A DNA stretch of 64,000 nucleotides from JAEUHO01 sp046350655 (GTDB taxonomy: Bacteria > Planctomycetota > PLA2 > JAEUHO01). The notes under the pieces were generated by a model. It was not told the DNA's origin, searched no databases, and worked only from the letters and a program-made list of their open reading frames with translations. This document shows, piece after piece, positions 38,205 through 48,156 of this stretch. The stretch lies in NCBI GenBank assembly GCA_046350655.1, contig JAXMAB010000005.1:668947-732946 (forward strand), in the 5' to 3' direction. Made by a program: the position numbers and the translations under genes. How positions within the stretch are numbered: position 1 is the first letter of the stretch; every line of letters begins with the position of its first letter.

Positions 38205-38235
38205 CCTCGGAGTATAGGCCCGGCGGGGCGCGCGG

Positions 38236-38316
38236 GCGCACGGGCCTCGCGGTCCCTCGGAGGCGCGCGGGCCTCGCGGGAGGTCGCGGGCGAGCGGGCC
38301 TCGCGTCCCGGGGAGA
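38236..38316. repeat. Three tandem copies of the CGGGCCTCGC repeat
   Basis: Copies near 38237, 38266 and 38300, each about 30 bp apart in the same orientation (CGGGCCTCGCGGTCCC, CGGGCCTCGCGGGAGG, CGGGCCTCGCGTCCCGG). They fill most of the 130-bp gap between the FlgM-like gene and the start of the Pro-rich protein gene. Confidence 0.6.
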
Positions 38317-38335
38317 TCGACCGCGGCCGGGCGGG

Positions 38336-38617
38336 TCACTCGCCGCGGCGGATCAGGCGCTCGATGCCGTCGCGGACCACCGCGTCGGACGGGTAGGCGC
38401 CGGAGCGGATCGCCTCGCGGAGCGCCTTGAGCGCGGCGGGCCCGATGGGCTTCATCGGCTTCTTCGCGACGGGAGGGAGCGCGGAGGCGGCGTCGTCGCC
38501 GGCGGGCGCGGCGGCCGGGGGCGTGCGCGGGGCGCCCGTCCGCTCGGAGGCAGCCTTCCGCTCGGAAGAGCCCTTCCGGTCGGAGGCGGTCGCGTCGGAA
38601 TCGGCGACGGGGCGCAC
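38336..38617 (-). CDS. Small FlgM-like (anti-sigma-28-like) protein
   Basis: A 93-residue protein with an acidic/Ser-rich disordered N-terminus and a C-terminal helix pair ALKALREAIRSGAYPSDAVVRDGIERL that matches the FlgM family end (I-x-x-L-R-x-A-I-x-x-G-x-Y). FlgM holds the flagellar sigma factor FliA until the hook is complete. The GTG at 38617 is preceded by GGAG at 8-nt spacing, and the family length (~95 residues) fits. No flagellar gene is in the window, so the target may be another sigma factor. The short motif could also be a general helical hairpin. Confidence 0.5.
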   Translation of the reverse strand: MRPVADSDATASDRKGSSERKAASERTGAPRTPPAAAPAGDDAASALPPVAKKPMKPIGPAALKALREAIRSGAYPSDAVVRDGIERLIRRGE

Positions 38618-38754
38618 GGCAGCGTCTCCGGAGAGAGGGAGCGACGGGGCTCGGGGGGCGGCCGCGGCGGGGGTCGCCCCGTCACGGTCGCGTCGTCCGG
38701 CCAAGGAGAGGAATCGGACGCGGGGGCGATTCTCTTGATGCGGGGCCCACCGCG

Positions 38755-39315
38755 TCAAGGGGGCGGTCCGGGGGCGGGCGGGACGGCGCGGACCCAGGCC
38801 CAGGCGACGTCGCCCTGCGGGCGGCGTTCGACGACGCGCCAGCGGGGGTCGTCGGGGATCGGGGCGCGGGTGGGCAGCTTGAGGACGACGAGGCCGTCGG
38901 GGCCGGCGGCGGCGACGGCGGCGGCGAGGAACGGGCGGGCGGACTCGGCGGCGTCCCAGACGGGGAACGGGGGGTCGAGGAAGACGAGGTCGAAGGGGCC
39001 GGGCGGGGCGAGGCGGCGAGCGTCGCCGACGAGGACGGTGGCGACGGCGGTGACGTCGCGGTCGGCGAGCCACCGGCGGAGCGCGTCGGCGGTGCGGCGG
39101 TCGCTCTCGACGAGGACGAGGGAGGCGGCGCCGAGGGAGAGGGCCTCGAGGCCGAGGCCGCCGACGCCGGCGCAGAGGTCGAGGACGCGGGCGCCCTCGA
39201 GGACGGGGAGGAGGGCGGTGAAGAGGCTCTGACGGACGCGGCCGCCCACCGGGCGCACGTCGGGCCCGGCGACGGGGAGGAGGGCGTTCTTGAAGCGGCC
39301 GGCACCGATGCGCAC
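38755..39315 (-). CDS. rsmD: 16S rRNA (guanine(966)-N(2))-methyltransferase
   Basis: A 186-residue RsmD-type methyltransferase. The N-terminal RIGAGRFKNALLPV leads to the helix motif VRPVGGRVRQSLFTALL; the SAM site is VLDLCAGVGGLGLEALSLGA; the target-base motif IV is DLVFLDPPFPVWD. It methylates G966 of 16S rRNA. RsmD is usually 180-200 residues, as here. It is divergent from the PdxJ-like gene. Confidence 0.92.
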   Translation of the reverse strand: MRIGAGRFKNALLPVAGPDVRPVGGRVRQSLFTALLPVLEGARVLDLCAGVGGLGLEALSLGAASLVLVESDRRTADALRRWLADRDVTAVATVLVGDARRLAPPGPFDLVFLDPPFPVWDAAESARPFLAAAVAAAGPDGLVVLKLPTRAPIPDDPRWRVVERRPQGDVAWAWVRAVPPAPGPPP

Positions 39316-39381
39316 GGCCCCACGCTACCGCGTGCGTTGGTGGGACGCACGGACGCGGCTACCCTCCCGCCGGAGGCCACG

Positions 39382-40116
39382 ATGATCCGACTCGGCGTAG
39401 GGCTCGGCGCGGTCGCGGCGGTGCGGCAGGCGATCGGCGGGCGGGAGCCCGACCTCTCGGCGGCGGCGCACGCGTGCAAGCTCGGCGGGGCCGACCACGT
39501 GGTGGTGCGCGCGACGACGGCGAAGGCGCCGGTGACGGAGCGCGACGTGGCGGCGCTGGTCGAGGGGGGCGTGCTGCCGGTGTGGATGTCGATCGAGCCG
39601 GACGCCGCGCTGGTGGCGTGGGCGCTGGCCGCGAAGCCGGCGGGGGTCGTGCTGGCGCCAGCGCCGCGGAACGCGGGCGGCCTGGATCTCGGGACGCGGG
39701 GCCCGGCGGTCGAGCGGGCGCTGAACGAGCTGCGCGCGGCCGGGATCGCGGCGGCGGTGGTGGTGGACGCGGACGAGCAGGCGCTCGTGGCGGCCACGGG
39801 CGTCGGCGCGGAGCGGGTCGAGCTGGCGACGGGGCGGTTCGTGGGCGCGACGGGCGAGGACGCGCGCGTGGCGGCGTTCCGCGCGATCGCGCGGGCCGCG
39901 GCGACGGCGAGCGCGTTGATGCTGCGCGTGTCGGCCGGCGGGGCGCTCGACCTGCGCGACGCGGAGCGCGTGGCGACGATCCCGGAGATCGAGGCGATCG
40001 TGGTCGGGCGCGCGATCGCGGCGCGGGCGGTGTTCGAGGGGCTCGCGCGGGCGACGGAGGCGTTCGGGCTGCGGATCGGCGCGGTGGCGCCGGCCGCGAC
40101 GGAGGAGGCGACGTGA
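39382..40116 (+). CDS. PdxJ-like TIM-barrel protein without the PdxJ active-site residues
   Basis: A 244-residue protein that aligns along its whole length with pyridoxine 5'-phosphate synthase (243 residues in E. coli): start LGVGLGAVAAVRQA, middle VTERDVAAL, KPAGVVLAPAPRNAGGLDLG, VVVDADEQALVAA, VELATGRFVGA and end VVGRAIAARAVFEGL. However, every residue that binds substrate or does chemistry in PdxJ is replaced: the N/D/H block NIDH is GLGA, His45 is Arg, Glu72 is Trp, the NAGHG His is Gly and the IGHA His is Arg. It therefore cannot be a PdxJ. It overlaps dapA (GTGA), so it is expressed with it. Role unknown; a regulatory or ligand-binding paralogue is possible. Confidence 0.8.
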   Translation: MIRLGVGLGAVAAVRQAIGGREPDLSAAAHACKLGGADHVVVRATTAKAPVTERDVAALVEGGVLPVWMSIEPDAALVAWALAAKPAGVVLAPAPRNAGGLDLGTRGPAVERALNELRAAGIAAAVVVDADEQALVAATGVGAERVELATGRFVGATGEDARVAAFRAIARAAATASALMLRVSAGGALDLRDAERVATIPEIEAIVVGRAIAARAVFEGLARATEAFGLRIGAVAPAATEEAT

Positions 40117-40988
40117 ACACGACGATGCGGACGGCCGAGGGGGTCTTCACCGCGCTGGCGACGCCGTTCCGCGGCGACCGCGTGGACCGCGAGGCGCTGA
40201 CGCGGCTCGTCGAGGCGCAGGTCGCGGCCGGCGTCGCGGGGTTGTGCCCGTGCGGGACGACGGGCGAGTCGCCGACGATCTCCGAGGACGAACACCGCGA
40301 GATCGTCGAGACCGTGGTGGCGGCCGCGCGCGGCCGCGTCCCGGTCGTCGCGGGGACGGGGAGCAACGACACGCGGCACGCGGTGGCGCTGACGAAGCAG
40401 GCGAAGGCCGCGGGGGCCGTGGGCGCGCTGGTGGTGTCGCCGTACTACAACAAGCCGACGCAGGAGGGGCTCTACCGGCACTTCCGCGCGGTGGCCGACG
40501 ACGGCGGGCTGCCGGTGATGCTCTACCACATCCCGGGTCGGACGGCGGGCGCGATCGAGGTCGAGACGGTGGCGCGGCTGTGGAAGGCGGGCGGGATGTT
40601 CGCGCTGAAGGAGGCGCAGGGCCACGTCGACCGCGTGACGCGGCTGCGCGAGGCGTGCGGGATCCCGATCCTCTCGGGCGACGACGCGTTGACGCTGCCG
40701 TTCCTCTCGCTGGGCGCCGTCGGCGTGGTGTCCGTCGCGAGCAACGTCGTGCCGGCGAAGATCGTGGCGCTGGTGCGGGACGCGCTGGCGGGCCGTCGCG
40801 CCGAGGCGCTCGCGGCGCACGAGGCGCTGGCGCCGCTCGTGCGGGCGCTCTTCCAGGAGACGAACCCGATCCCGGTGAAGGCGGCGCTGAAGCTCCTCGG
40901 CCTCTTCCCTTCCGACGAGGTCCGCCTGCCCCTGGTGCCCGCCTCCCCCGCCGTCGTCTCCGCGCTGCGCGCCTCCCTCGGCTCGTAG
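40113..40988 (+). CDS. dapA: 4-hydroxy-tetrahydrodipicolinate synthase
   Basis: A 291-residue DapA: GTTGESPTI near 45-53 carries the substrate Thr pair, SPYYNKPTQEGLYRHF holds the catalytic Tyr, YHIPGRT its partner Arg, and FALKEAQG the Schiff-base Lys (near 163). Enzyme condenses pyruvate with aspartate semialdehyde in the lysine/diaminopimelate pathway. The GTG at 40113 overlaps the upstream stop and is preceded by GGAGGAGG at 4-nt spacing; ATG 40125 is an alternative. It is 3' to the PdxJ-like gene and is followed by a palindrome. Confidence 0.95.
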   Translation: MNTTMRTAEGVFTALATPFRGDRVDREALTRLVEAQVAAGVAGLCPCGTTGESPTISEDEHREIVETVVAAARGRVPVVAGTGSNDTRHAVALTKQAKAAGAVGALVVSPYYNKPTQEGLYRHFRAVADDGGLPVMLYHIPGRTAGAIEVETVARLWKAGGMFALKEAQGHVDRVTRLREACGIPILSGDDALTLPFLSLGAVGVVSVASNVVPAKIVALVRDALAGRRAEALAAHEALAPLVRALFQETNPIPVKAALKLLGLFPSDEVRLPLVPASPAVVSALRASLGS

Positions 40989-40994
40989 CCGTCT

Positions 40995-41036
40995 CGACAC
41001 CGAGACGACGGGTCGTGGACGTCTGTTTCGGCGTCG
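40995..41036. repeat. REP-like palindrome after dapA
   Basis: CGACACCGAGAC pairs with GTTTCGGCGTCG across 40995-41036 with one or two mismatches, enclosing GACGGGTCGTGGACGTC. The left arm equals that of the hairpin at 47631-47673, so this is a distant member of the 33-bp family. Confidence 0.55.
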
Positions 41037-41049
41037 ACCGCTCGTTCCG

Positions 41050-43149
41050 TCAGCGGAGGTCGAGACGGATGCCGAGGTTGTGGGCGCGCGCGTTGTCGGA
41101 GGTGGGCGCGTCGGTGAGGGCGTCGCCGTCGGCGGCGCCCGAGGGGTAGACGTCGGTGCCCGCGCCGTCCACGAAGAGGCCCACGGAACGGCTCTCGGTC
41201 CAGTAGAGCGCCGAGACGCCGGAGCGGTCGAGGAACCGCGCGTCGAAGACCGCCGTCCCGGGCACGAGCCCCGCCTTGGCGAACGCGTAGCGGTCGTCGC
41301 CCGCGACGTCCACCAGCAGGCCCACGCTGCGGTTGATCGACCAGCCGATCCCCGCCTCTCCCGCCTCGTACCGGTCGTTGCCCCCGCCGTCCACGTGGAT
41401 GCCGACGGTGAAGTCGTGCCCGTAGCCGAGCCCCCAGTTCTGCGCGACGCGGTGCAGGTCGTCGCCCGCGTCGTCCACCAGCACGCCGATGCAGAAGTGC
41501 GCGCCCGACCCGCCGGCCCAGCCGTTCGCGCGGAACTCGTCGTTCCCCGCCCCGTCCCACACGAGCCCCGTCCCGAACCAGTACCCGCACCCCTGCGCCC
41601 AGTTCGCCGCCTCGTACCGGTCGTCGCCCGCCACGTCGAGCAGACACCCGACCCCGCCGCCCCACGAGTGCCCGTCGGCCCCGTCGCCGCGCCGCCCCAT
41701 CCCGCACCCCTGCGCGTTGCTCACCGACACCGTGCCGCCCGTGTGGTAGCTGCCGCGCCCCGTCACCTTCGCGTCGACCACCGCCTCGTACCGGTCGTCG
41801 CCCCCGCCGTCCGCCAGCACCCCCACGCCCGCCACGCCCCCGAACCCCTGCCCGTCGCTCCACAGCGTGTAGGCGTCCTTCCCCGTCGCGTCGAGCAACA
41901 TCCCCACGCCGAAGAACCCGCACCCCTCCGCCGAGTACGCGCCGGAGTACGCGTCGTCCCCGCCGAGGTCCGCGAGCACCCCCAACCCGAACATCCCCGC
42001 GCCCAGCCCCAACGTCCCCGTCAACCCGTACGCGTCCGCCCCGCCCGCGTCGACGAGCACCCCCACGCCGACGCTGCCCGCGCCCATCGCGCGGTCCTTC
42101 GCCTCGTACCGGTCGTCGCCGCCCAGCTCGAGCATCGCCGACACCAGCCGCGTCGGCCCCGACGCCGCGACGCTCCCTACGTACCGATCGTTCCCGCCGA
42201 GGTCCACCACCAGGAACGCGCCCTCCGTCCCCACGTCGAGCACGTCGTCGCCCGTCCCCAGCACCACCACCCGCCCCCGCGGCGTCTCGACGTCCACCCG
42301 CAACGATCGCAGGGCCTCGCGTGCCCCCGCCACCGGCTGCGCCAACGCCCCCCGCGCCACGTCGAGCGCCTCCACCACCTTCAGCCCCGCGTACCACAGG
42401 CTCGCCTCGTCCCACGCCCGCGCGACGTCGTCCATCGCCGGCTCGTACGCGAGCGCGTCCGTCTCCTCGATCCCGAGGTCGAGCCGCCCGTGCACCGCCA
42501 CGCGCGCCGAAAGCGGCACGTTCCGCCACGCCCGCTCCGCCCACGCCCACGCGTCCTCGAGGTCGAGCACCAGCTTCCCGAGCACCGCGCTCACCTCCGC
42601 CGGCAACGCCGCCGTCGCCTTCGCGAGGTCCTCGTCCGTCCGCGGCCAGTCCGCCGGCTTCCCGAACGACGTGAACGACGTCGCCCGCCCCGCCGCCGCG
42701 AACGACGCGCGCAACGCCGCGTCCAGCGCCGTCGGCTTCGCCACGAGGTTGGCCGAGTACGCGCGCATCGCGCCGTACCGCCGGTGCACGCCCAGGTCGT
42801 GCACCAACCGGAACAACGCCCCCTGCCCCTGCCCGCCCTTCCCGTCGATCCCCTTCGCCGACAACAGCTCCCGCGCCTCCGCCCCCATCGCCCGCACCCA
42901 CGGCACCGCCGACCACGGGTCCGCGAACACGTCGTCCACGTGCCGCAGCTGGTACGGCACGTCCTGCGGATACCGGTCCCACGTCCCCCGCGCCCGCCAC
43001 CCGAGGTCGGCCCGCGTCCACCCCGCCACCGCGAGCGCGCGCTCCACGAGGCCCCGCTCCACGACGTCCCGTTCCGGCTCCGCGGCCCGCGCCGGCACCG
43101 CACCCACGCCGACCACCATCACGAGACACGCGACGATCCCGTACCGCAT
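41050..43149 (-). CDS. Exported protein with 12 GGDDRY-type beta repeats
   Basis: A 699-residue protein with a signal peptide (LVMVVGVGAVPARAAEP), a helical N-terminal domain (about 25-300) and then about twelve repeats at residues 310-670. Each repeat follows the scheme G-x-G-x-L-x-D-x-G-G-x-D-x-Y at 25-40 residue spacing, e.g. VVDLGGNDRY, LADLGGDDAY, LLDVAGDDRY, HVDGGGNDRY, FVDGAGTDVY. The Gly-Asp-rich turns resemble calcium-binding beta-roll or beta-helix repeats, but the RTX nonapeptide itself is absent. A role as a surface or secreted Ca-binding or polysaccharide-binding protein is likely; catalytic function is not visible. ATG 43149 opens the signal peptide. Confidence 0.75.
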   Translation of the reverse strand: MRYGIVACLVMVVGVGAVPARAAEPERDVVERGLVERALAVAGWTRADLGWRARGTWDRYPQDVPYQLRHVDDVFADPWSAVPWVRAMGAEARELLSAKGIDGKGGQGQGALFRLVHDLGVHRRYGAMRAYSANLVAKPTALDAALRASFAAAGRATSFTSFGKPADWPRTDEDLAKATAALPAEVSAVLGKLVLDLEDAWAWAERAWRNVPLSARVAVHGRLDLGIEETDALAYEPAMDDVARAWDEASLWYAGLKVVEALDVARGALAQPVAGAREALRSLRVDVETPRGRVVVLGTGDDVLDVGTEGAFLVVDLGGNDRYVGSVAASGPTRLVSAMLELGGDDRYEAKDRAMGAGSVGVGVLVDAGGADAYGLTGTLGLGAGMFGLGVLADLGGDDAYSGAYSAEGCGFFGVGMLLDATGKDAYTLWSDGQGFGGVAGVGVLADGGGDDRYEAVVDAKVTGRGSYHTGGTVSVSNAQGCGMGRRGDGADGHSWGGGVGCLLDVAGDDRYEAANWAQGCGYWFGTGLVWDGAGNDEFRANGWAGGSGAHFCIGVLVDDAGDDLHRVAQNWGLGYGHDFTVGIHVDGGGNDRYEAGEAGIGWSINRSVGLLVDVAGDDRYAFAKAGLVPGTAVFDARFLDRSGVSALYWTESRSVGLFVDGAGTDVYPSGAADGDALTDAPTSDNARAHNLGIRLDLR

Positions 43150-43239
43150 GGAACGCCCTCCCGGGGGTGCGCGAGGATACGCGCCCCGTGCGGATGCTCG
43201 CCGACCCTCCCGTGCGACCACGGGACCGGCACGGGCCCG

Positions 43240-43615
43240 AACGCCCGGGACCGCGATCCCCCGCGGGGGACCGCGAGGCCCGCTCGCCTCCAGGTCCCTC
43301 GCATGCGCGCGGGCCTCGCGATCTCGGACCGGACGTCGCGTCGGCCCACGGGCCCCGCATCCGTGCACGGGCCTCGCGTCGGACCACGCGCCTCACGTCG
43401 GCGGACGGGCCTCGCGGTCCCGGACGCCGCCCCGTCGTCCCTGCGGGCCTGCGCGGCGCGGTCCGGAGCCGCGCGTCGGCGAACGGGCCCCGCCATCCCC
43501 CGCCGGCCTCCGCCCCGTGGATGCCCCGCTGACGCCCCGCGCGGCGCCGGGGCCCCGGGCCGAGGCGGCGGACGGGCGGACGGACGGCCACCGGGCCTCG
43601 CGTGCCGAGACGGCA
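43240..43615. repeat. Cluster of dispersed CGGGCCTCGC repeats upstream of hsp20
   Basis: Within a 634-bp gene-free region (43150-43783) at least six copies of GCGAGGCCCG/CGGGCCTCGC or one-base variants occur, near 43268, 43310, 43368, 43404, 43591 and, as CGGGCCCCGC-type variants, near 43348 and 43484. I see no gene here; all open frames look like random GC-rich reading. Confidence 0.6.
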
Positions 43616-43715
43616 GACCGCCCCGGCCCGGGTCTGCCGCCACGACACGTTCGACGCGCCGGGACGCCACGAAATCGACGCAACCGCCGTGTTTCCCGGG
43701 GTTTCCGCATTCGGC

Positions 43716-43739
43716 ACGCCCCTCGCTAAGGAGGGGTGT
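43716..43739. promoter_or_regulatory. Hairpin 45 bp upstream of hsp20
   Basis: ACGCCCCTC (43716-43724) pairs with GAGGGGTGT (43731-43739) with one wobble and a 6-nt loop GCTAAG. It lies 45 bp before the hsp20 ATG, in the position of a heat-shock regulatory site or a 5'-UTR thermosensor. The sequence is not CIRCE (TTAGCACTC-N9-GAGTGCTAA). Confidence 0.35.
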
Positions 43740-43783
43740 CGGGCGCAAAGGGCCCGCTCAACCTCGTGCAGGAGACATCCCCC

Positions 43784-44224
43784 ATGAACCGCACTCTCGC
43801 TCGTTCCCACCCCGCCGAGGCCACCCCGTTCTCGGCGTTCGGCCGCGTGTTCGACGACTTCCTCGGCCGCAACTGGCTCCGCTTCGACGAGGCGGACCGC
43901 CTGATCGCGCCGTCGCTCGACATCGTCGAGGACGCGCACGCGTACGTCGTGACGGCGGAGCTGCCCGGCCTCAAGAAGGAGGACGTGCAGATCCAGCTCG
44001 AGGGCGGCGTGCTCTCGATCTCCGGCGAGAAGAAGCAGGAGACCGAGGTGAAGGAGCAGACGTTCCACCGCATGGAGCGGCGGTACGGCTCGTTCTACCG
44101 CGCGGTCACGCTGCCCGCGGGCGTCGACGTCGAGAAGGTGGACGCGCGCTTCGAGGACGGCGTGCTGAAGATCCGCGTGCCGAAGCGCGAGGAGATCAAG
44201 CCGAAGGCGATCAAGATCCAGTGA
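43784..44224 (+). CDS. Hsp20/alpha-crystallin family small heat shock protein
   Basis: A 146-residue small heat-shock protein. The alpha-crystallin domain runs from SLDIVEDAHAYVVTAELPGL (about 44) through GGVLSISGEKK and RYGSFYRAVTLPAGV to the ARFEDGVLKIRVPK consensus. A short tail (KAIKIQ) has the I-x-I motif used for oligomer contacts. It binds unfolding proteins for later rescue. The ATG follows AGGAGA, and the clpB gene begins 116 bp downstream on the same strand, a natural pair for heat-shock disaggregation. Confidence 0.92.
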   Translation: MNRTLARSHPAEATPFSAFGRVFDDFLGRNWLRFDEADRLIAPSLDIVEDAHAYVVTAELPGLKKEDVQIQLEGGVLSISGEKKQETEVKEQTFHRMERRYGSFYRAVTLPAGVDVEKVDARFEDGVLKIRVPKREEIKPKAIKIQ

Positions 44225-44340
44225 GCGGGCACGGGCCGCGACCGCGGCTCGAACCGCGAGGCCCGGGCGCGTCCAGGACGCGCTCGGGCCCATTTCGCAA
44301 CGGGGGCCCGCTGCACCGCGGCGGCCCGTAGGAGGACCCG

Positions 44341-46917
<2,577 letters not shown>

Positions 46918-46920
46918 TCC

Positions 46921-47085
46921 GGAACAACGGGCTACGACCCCGTTGTTCCACTTGGAACAAAGGGCTACGACCCCGTTGTTCCACCTGGAACGAAGGGCTA
47001 CGACCCCGCTGTTCCACTTGGAACAAAGGGCTACGACCCCGTTGTTCCACTTGGAACGAAGGGCTACGACCCCGTTGTCTCGGTG
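46921..47085. repeat. Five tandem 33-bp palindromic units
   Basis: Units begin at 46921, 46954, 46987, 47020 and 47053. Each opens with GGAACAA (or GGAACGA), has the core GGGCTACGACCCCG and closes TTGTTCC, so each forms its own hairpin with an 11-bp stem and a loop CTACGAC. The repeats follow directly with no spacers. The last unit is truncated and ends TGTCTCGGTGTCGG. It starts 4 bp after the clpB stop. It is not CRISPR: there are no unique spacers. Confidence 0.85.
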
Positions 47086-47126
47086 TCGGTGACCGGCGGG
47101 AGACGCGGACGGGGTTCGATCCCGGC

Positions 47127-47573
47127 ATGAGAACCGGCATCATCGCGTTGTTCGTCGTCGCGGTCGTCGCCCCGGGGTGCCGGGGCCGGTGCTGCGCCCC
47201 GCCGCCCGCACCGACCCCGAGCGCGGCGTTCTTCCACGACGGCCAGACGGGGGACATCCGCGGCGGTCGTCCGGAGAATGTCTTCCCGGCCCCGGCGACC
47301 CGGACGCTGTTCTTCGACGTCCGCGACCTGTCCGGCGCGCGATCGGCGGACGTCGCGGCCGCCCCCGCGGCCCCCGCGGCCCCCGCGAGCGAGCCCACCC
47401 CGGCGGCCGGGCCGGCCCCGGAGTGGGCCCGTCTCCCGGAGCTGCGCGCGCTCGCGCCCCACAGCGACCTCGAGATGAAGGCCGGCGTCCTGATCGCACG
47501 AGGCCCCGCCCCCGAGCTCGACGCGGTCCGCCGCCGTCTCGACGCGCTGCGGGCCGAAGTCGCGCCCAAGTAG
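47127..47573 (+). CDS. Putative small lipoprotein, 148 residues
   Basis: Signal sequence IIALFVVAVVAPGC with lipobox APGC (Cys18), followed by RGRCCAPPPAPT with further cysteines. The mature protein is Ala/Pro-rich and low in complexity (AAPAAPAAPASEP), ending in a helix (PELDAVRRRLDALRAEVAP). I recognise no family. It lies between two blocks of the 33-bp palindromic repeat (ending 47085 and starting 47595), on the same strand as clpB and the YlbF gene. Confidence 0.55.
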   Translation: MRTGIIALFVVAVVAPGCRGRCCAPPPAPTPSAAFFHDGQTGDIRGGRPENVFPAPATRTLFFDVRDLSGARSADVAAAPAAPAAPASEPTPAAGPAPEWARLPELRALAPHSDLEMKAGVLIARGPAPELDAVRRRLDALRAEVAPK

Positions 47574-47594
47574 CCCCCCCGGGGGAGGGCGACC

Positions 47595-47673
47595 GCGAAA
47601 CAGCGGGCGACGACCCCGTTGATTCGCTGTCGACACCGAGACGAAGGGCTACGACCCCGTTGTTTCGGTGTCG
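47595..47673. repeat. Two diverged copies of the 33-bp palindrome family
   Basis: The first (47595-47627, 33 bp) has arms GCGAA...TTCGC around a core that still reads CAGCGGGCGACGACCCCGTTG. The second (47631-47673) has longer arms CGACACCGAGACGAAGGG/CCCCGTTGTTTCGGTGTCG around CTACGA. The inner core is shared with the array at 46921, but the outer arm sequences differ completely and remain complementary. Confidence 0.8.
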
Positions 47674-47702
47674 CCCGGGGGACGGAAGCCTACGATTCGG
47701 GC

Positions 47703-48134
47703 ATGGACGACGTCATCGCGCAGGCGAAGAAGCTGGCCCAGATGCTGGCTTCCCACGAACGAGCCACGGCCTTCCGCGCGGCGGCCGCCGCCGTCGAGGC
47801 CGACCCCGAGGCGAGCCGCATCCAGCGCGCCTACGCGCAGGCCATCGAAGCCGTCCGCGAGCGCGAGGTCGCCGGCCAGCCCGTCGAGCCCGAGCACAAG
47901 CGCGCCCTCATGACCGCCGCGGACGCCGTCCGCAAGTCCGACAAGCTCGTCGTGATGCTCCAGGCCCACGCCGCCTACGCCGAGATGATGGAGACCGTCC
48001 AGGCCATCCTCTCCGGCATGACCGACGAGGACGGCGGCCACGAGCACGGCCCCGGCTGCGACCACGACCACGACCACGGTCACGGCGACAAGCCCGAGGA
48101 GCCGCCGCAGAAGTCGGTCCTCTGGACCCCGTAA
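47703..48134 (+). CDS. YlbF-family protein with a His-rich tail
   Basis: A 143-residue YlbF/YmcA-type helical protein: DDVIAQAKKLAQMLASHERA and AAVEADPEASRIQRAYAQA are the family blocks. In Bacillus, YlbF and YmcA act with RicT and control biofilm and RNase Y; whether that applies here is not visible. The C-terminal ~30 residues are His/Asp-rich (GHEHGPGCDHDHDHGHGD), an addition that would bind Ni, Zn or another metal. The ATG lies just before the palindromes; truD begins 22 bp after it. Confidence 0.8.
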   Translation: MDDVIAQAKKLAQMLASHERATAFRAAAAAVEADPEASRIQRAYAQAIEAVREREVAGQPVEPEHKRALMTAADAVRKSDKLVVMLQAHAAYAEMMETVQAILSGMTDEDGGHEHGPGCDHDHDHGHGDKPEEPPQKSVLWTP

Positions 48135-48156
48135 CCGGCCCGCGGCCCCCTCGCCG

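Noticed and set aside
38682..41000. Large Ser/Thr/Arg-rich minus-strand frame over rsmD, the PdxJ-like gene and dapA
   Set aside because: It is antisense to three convincingly coding genes and has no start or motif of its own.
46921..47085. Possible CRISPR array
   Set aside because: Units follow each other with no spacers and each unit is itself palindromic at 33 bp, so this is a tandem hairpin repeat. No cas gene is present.
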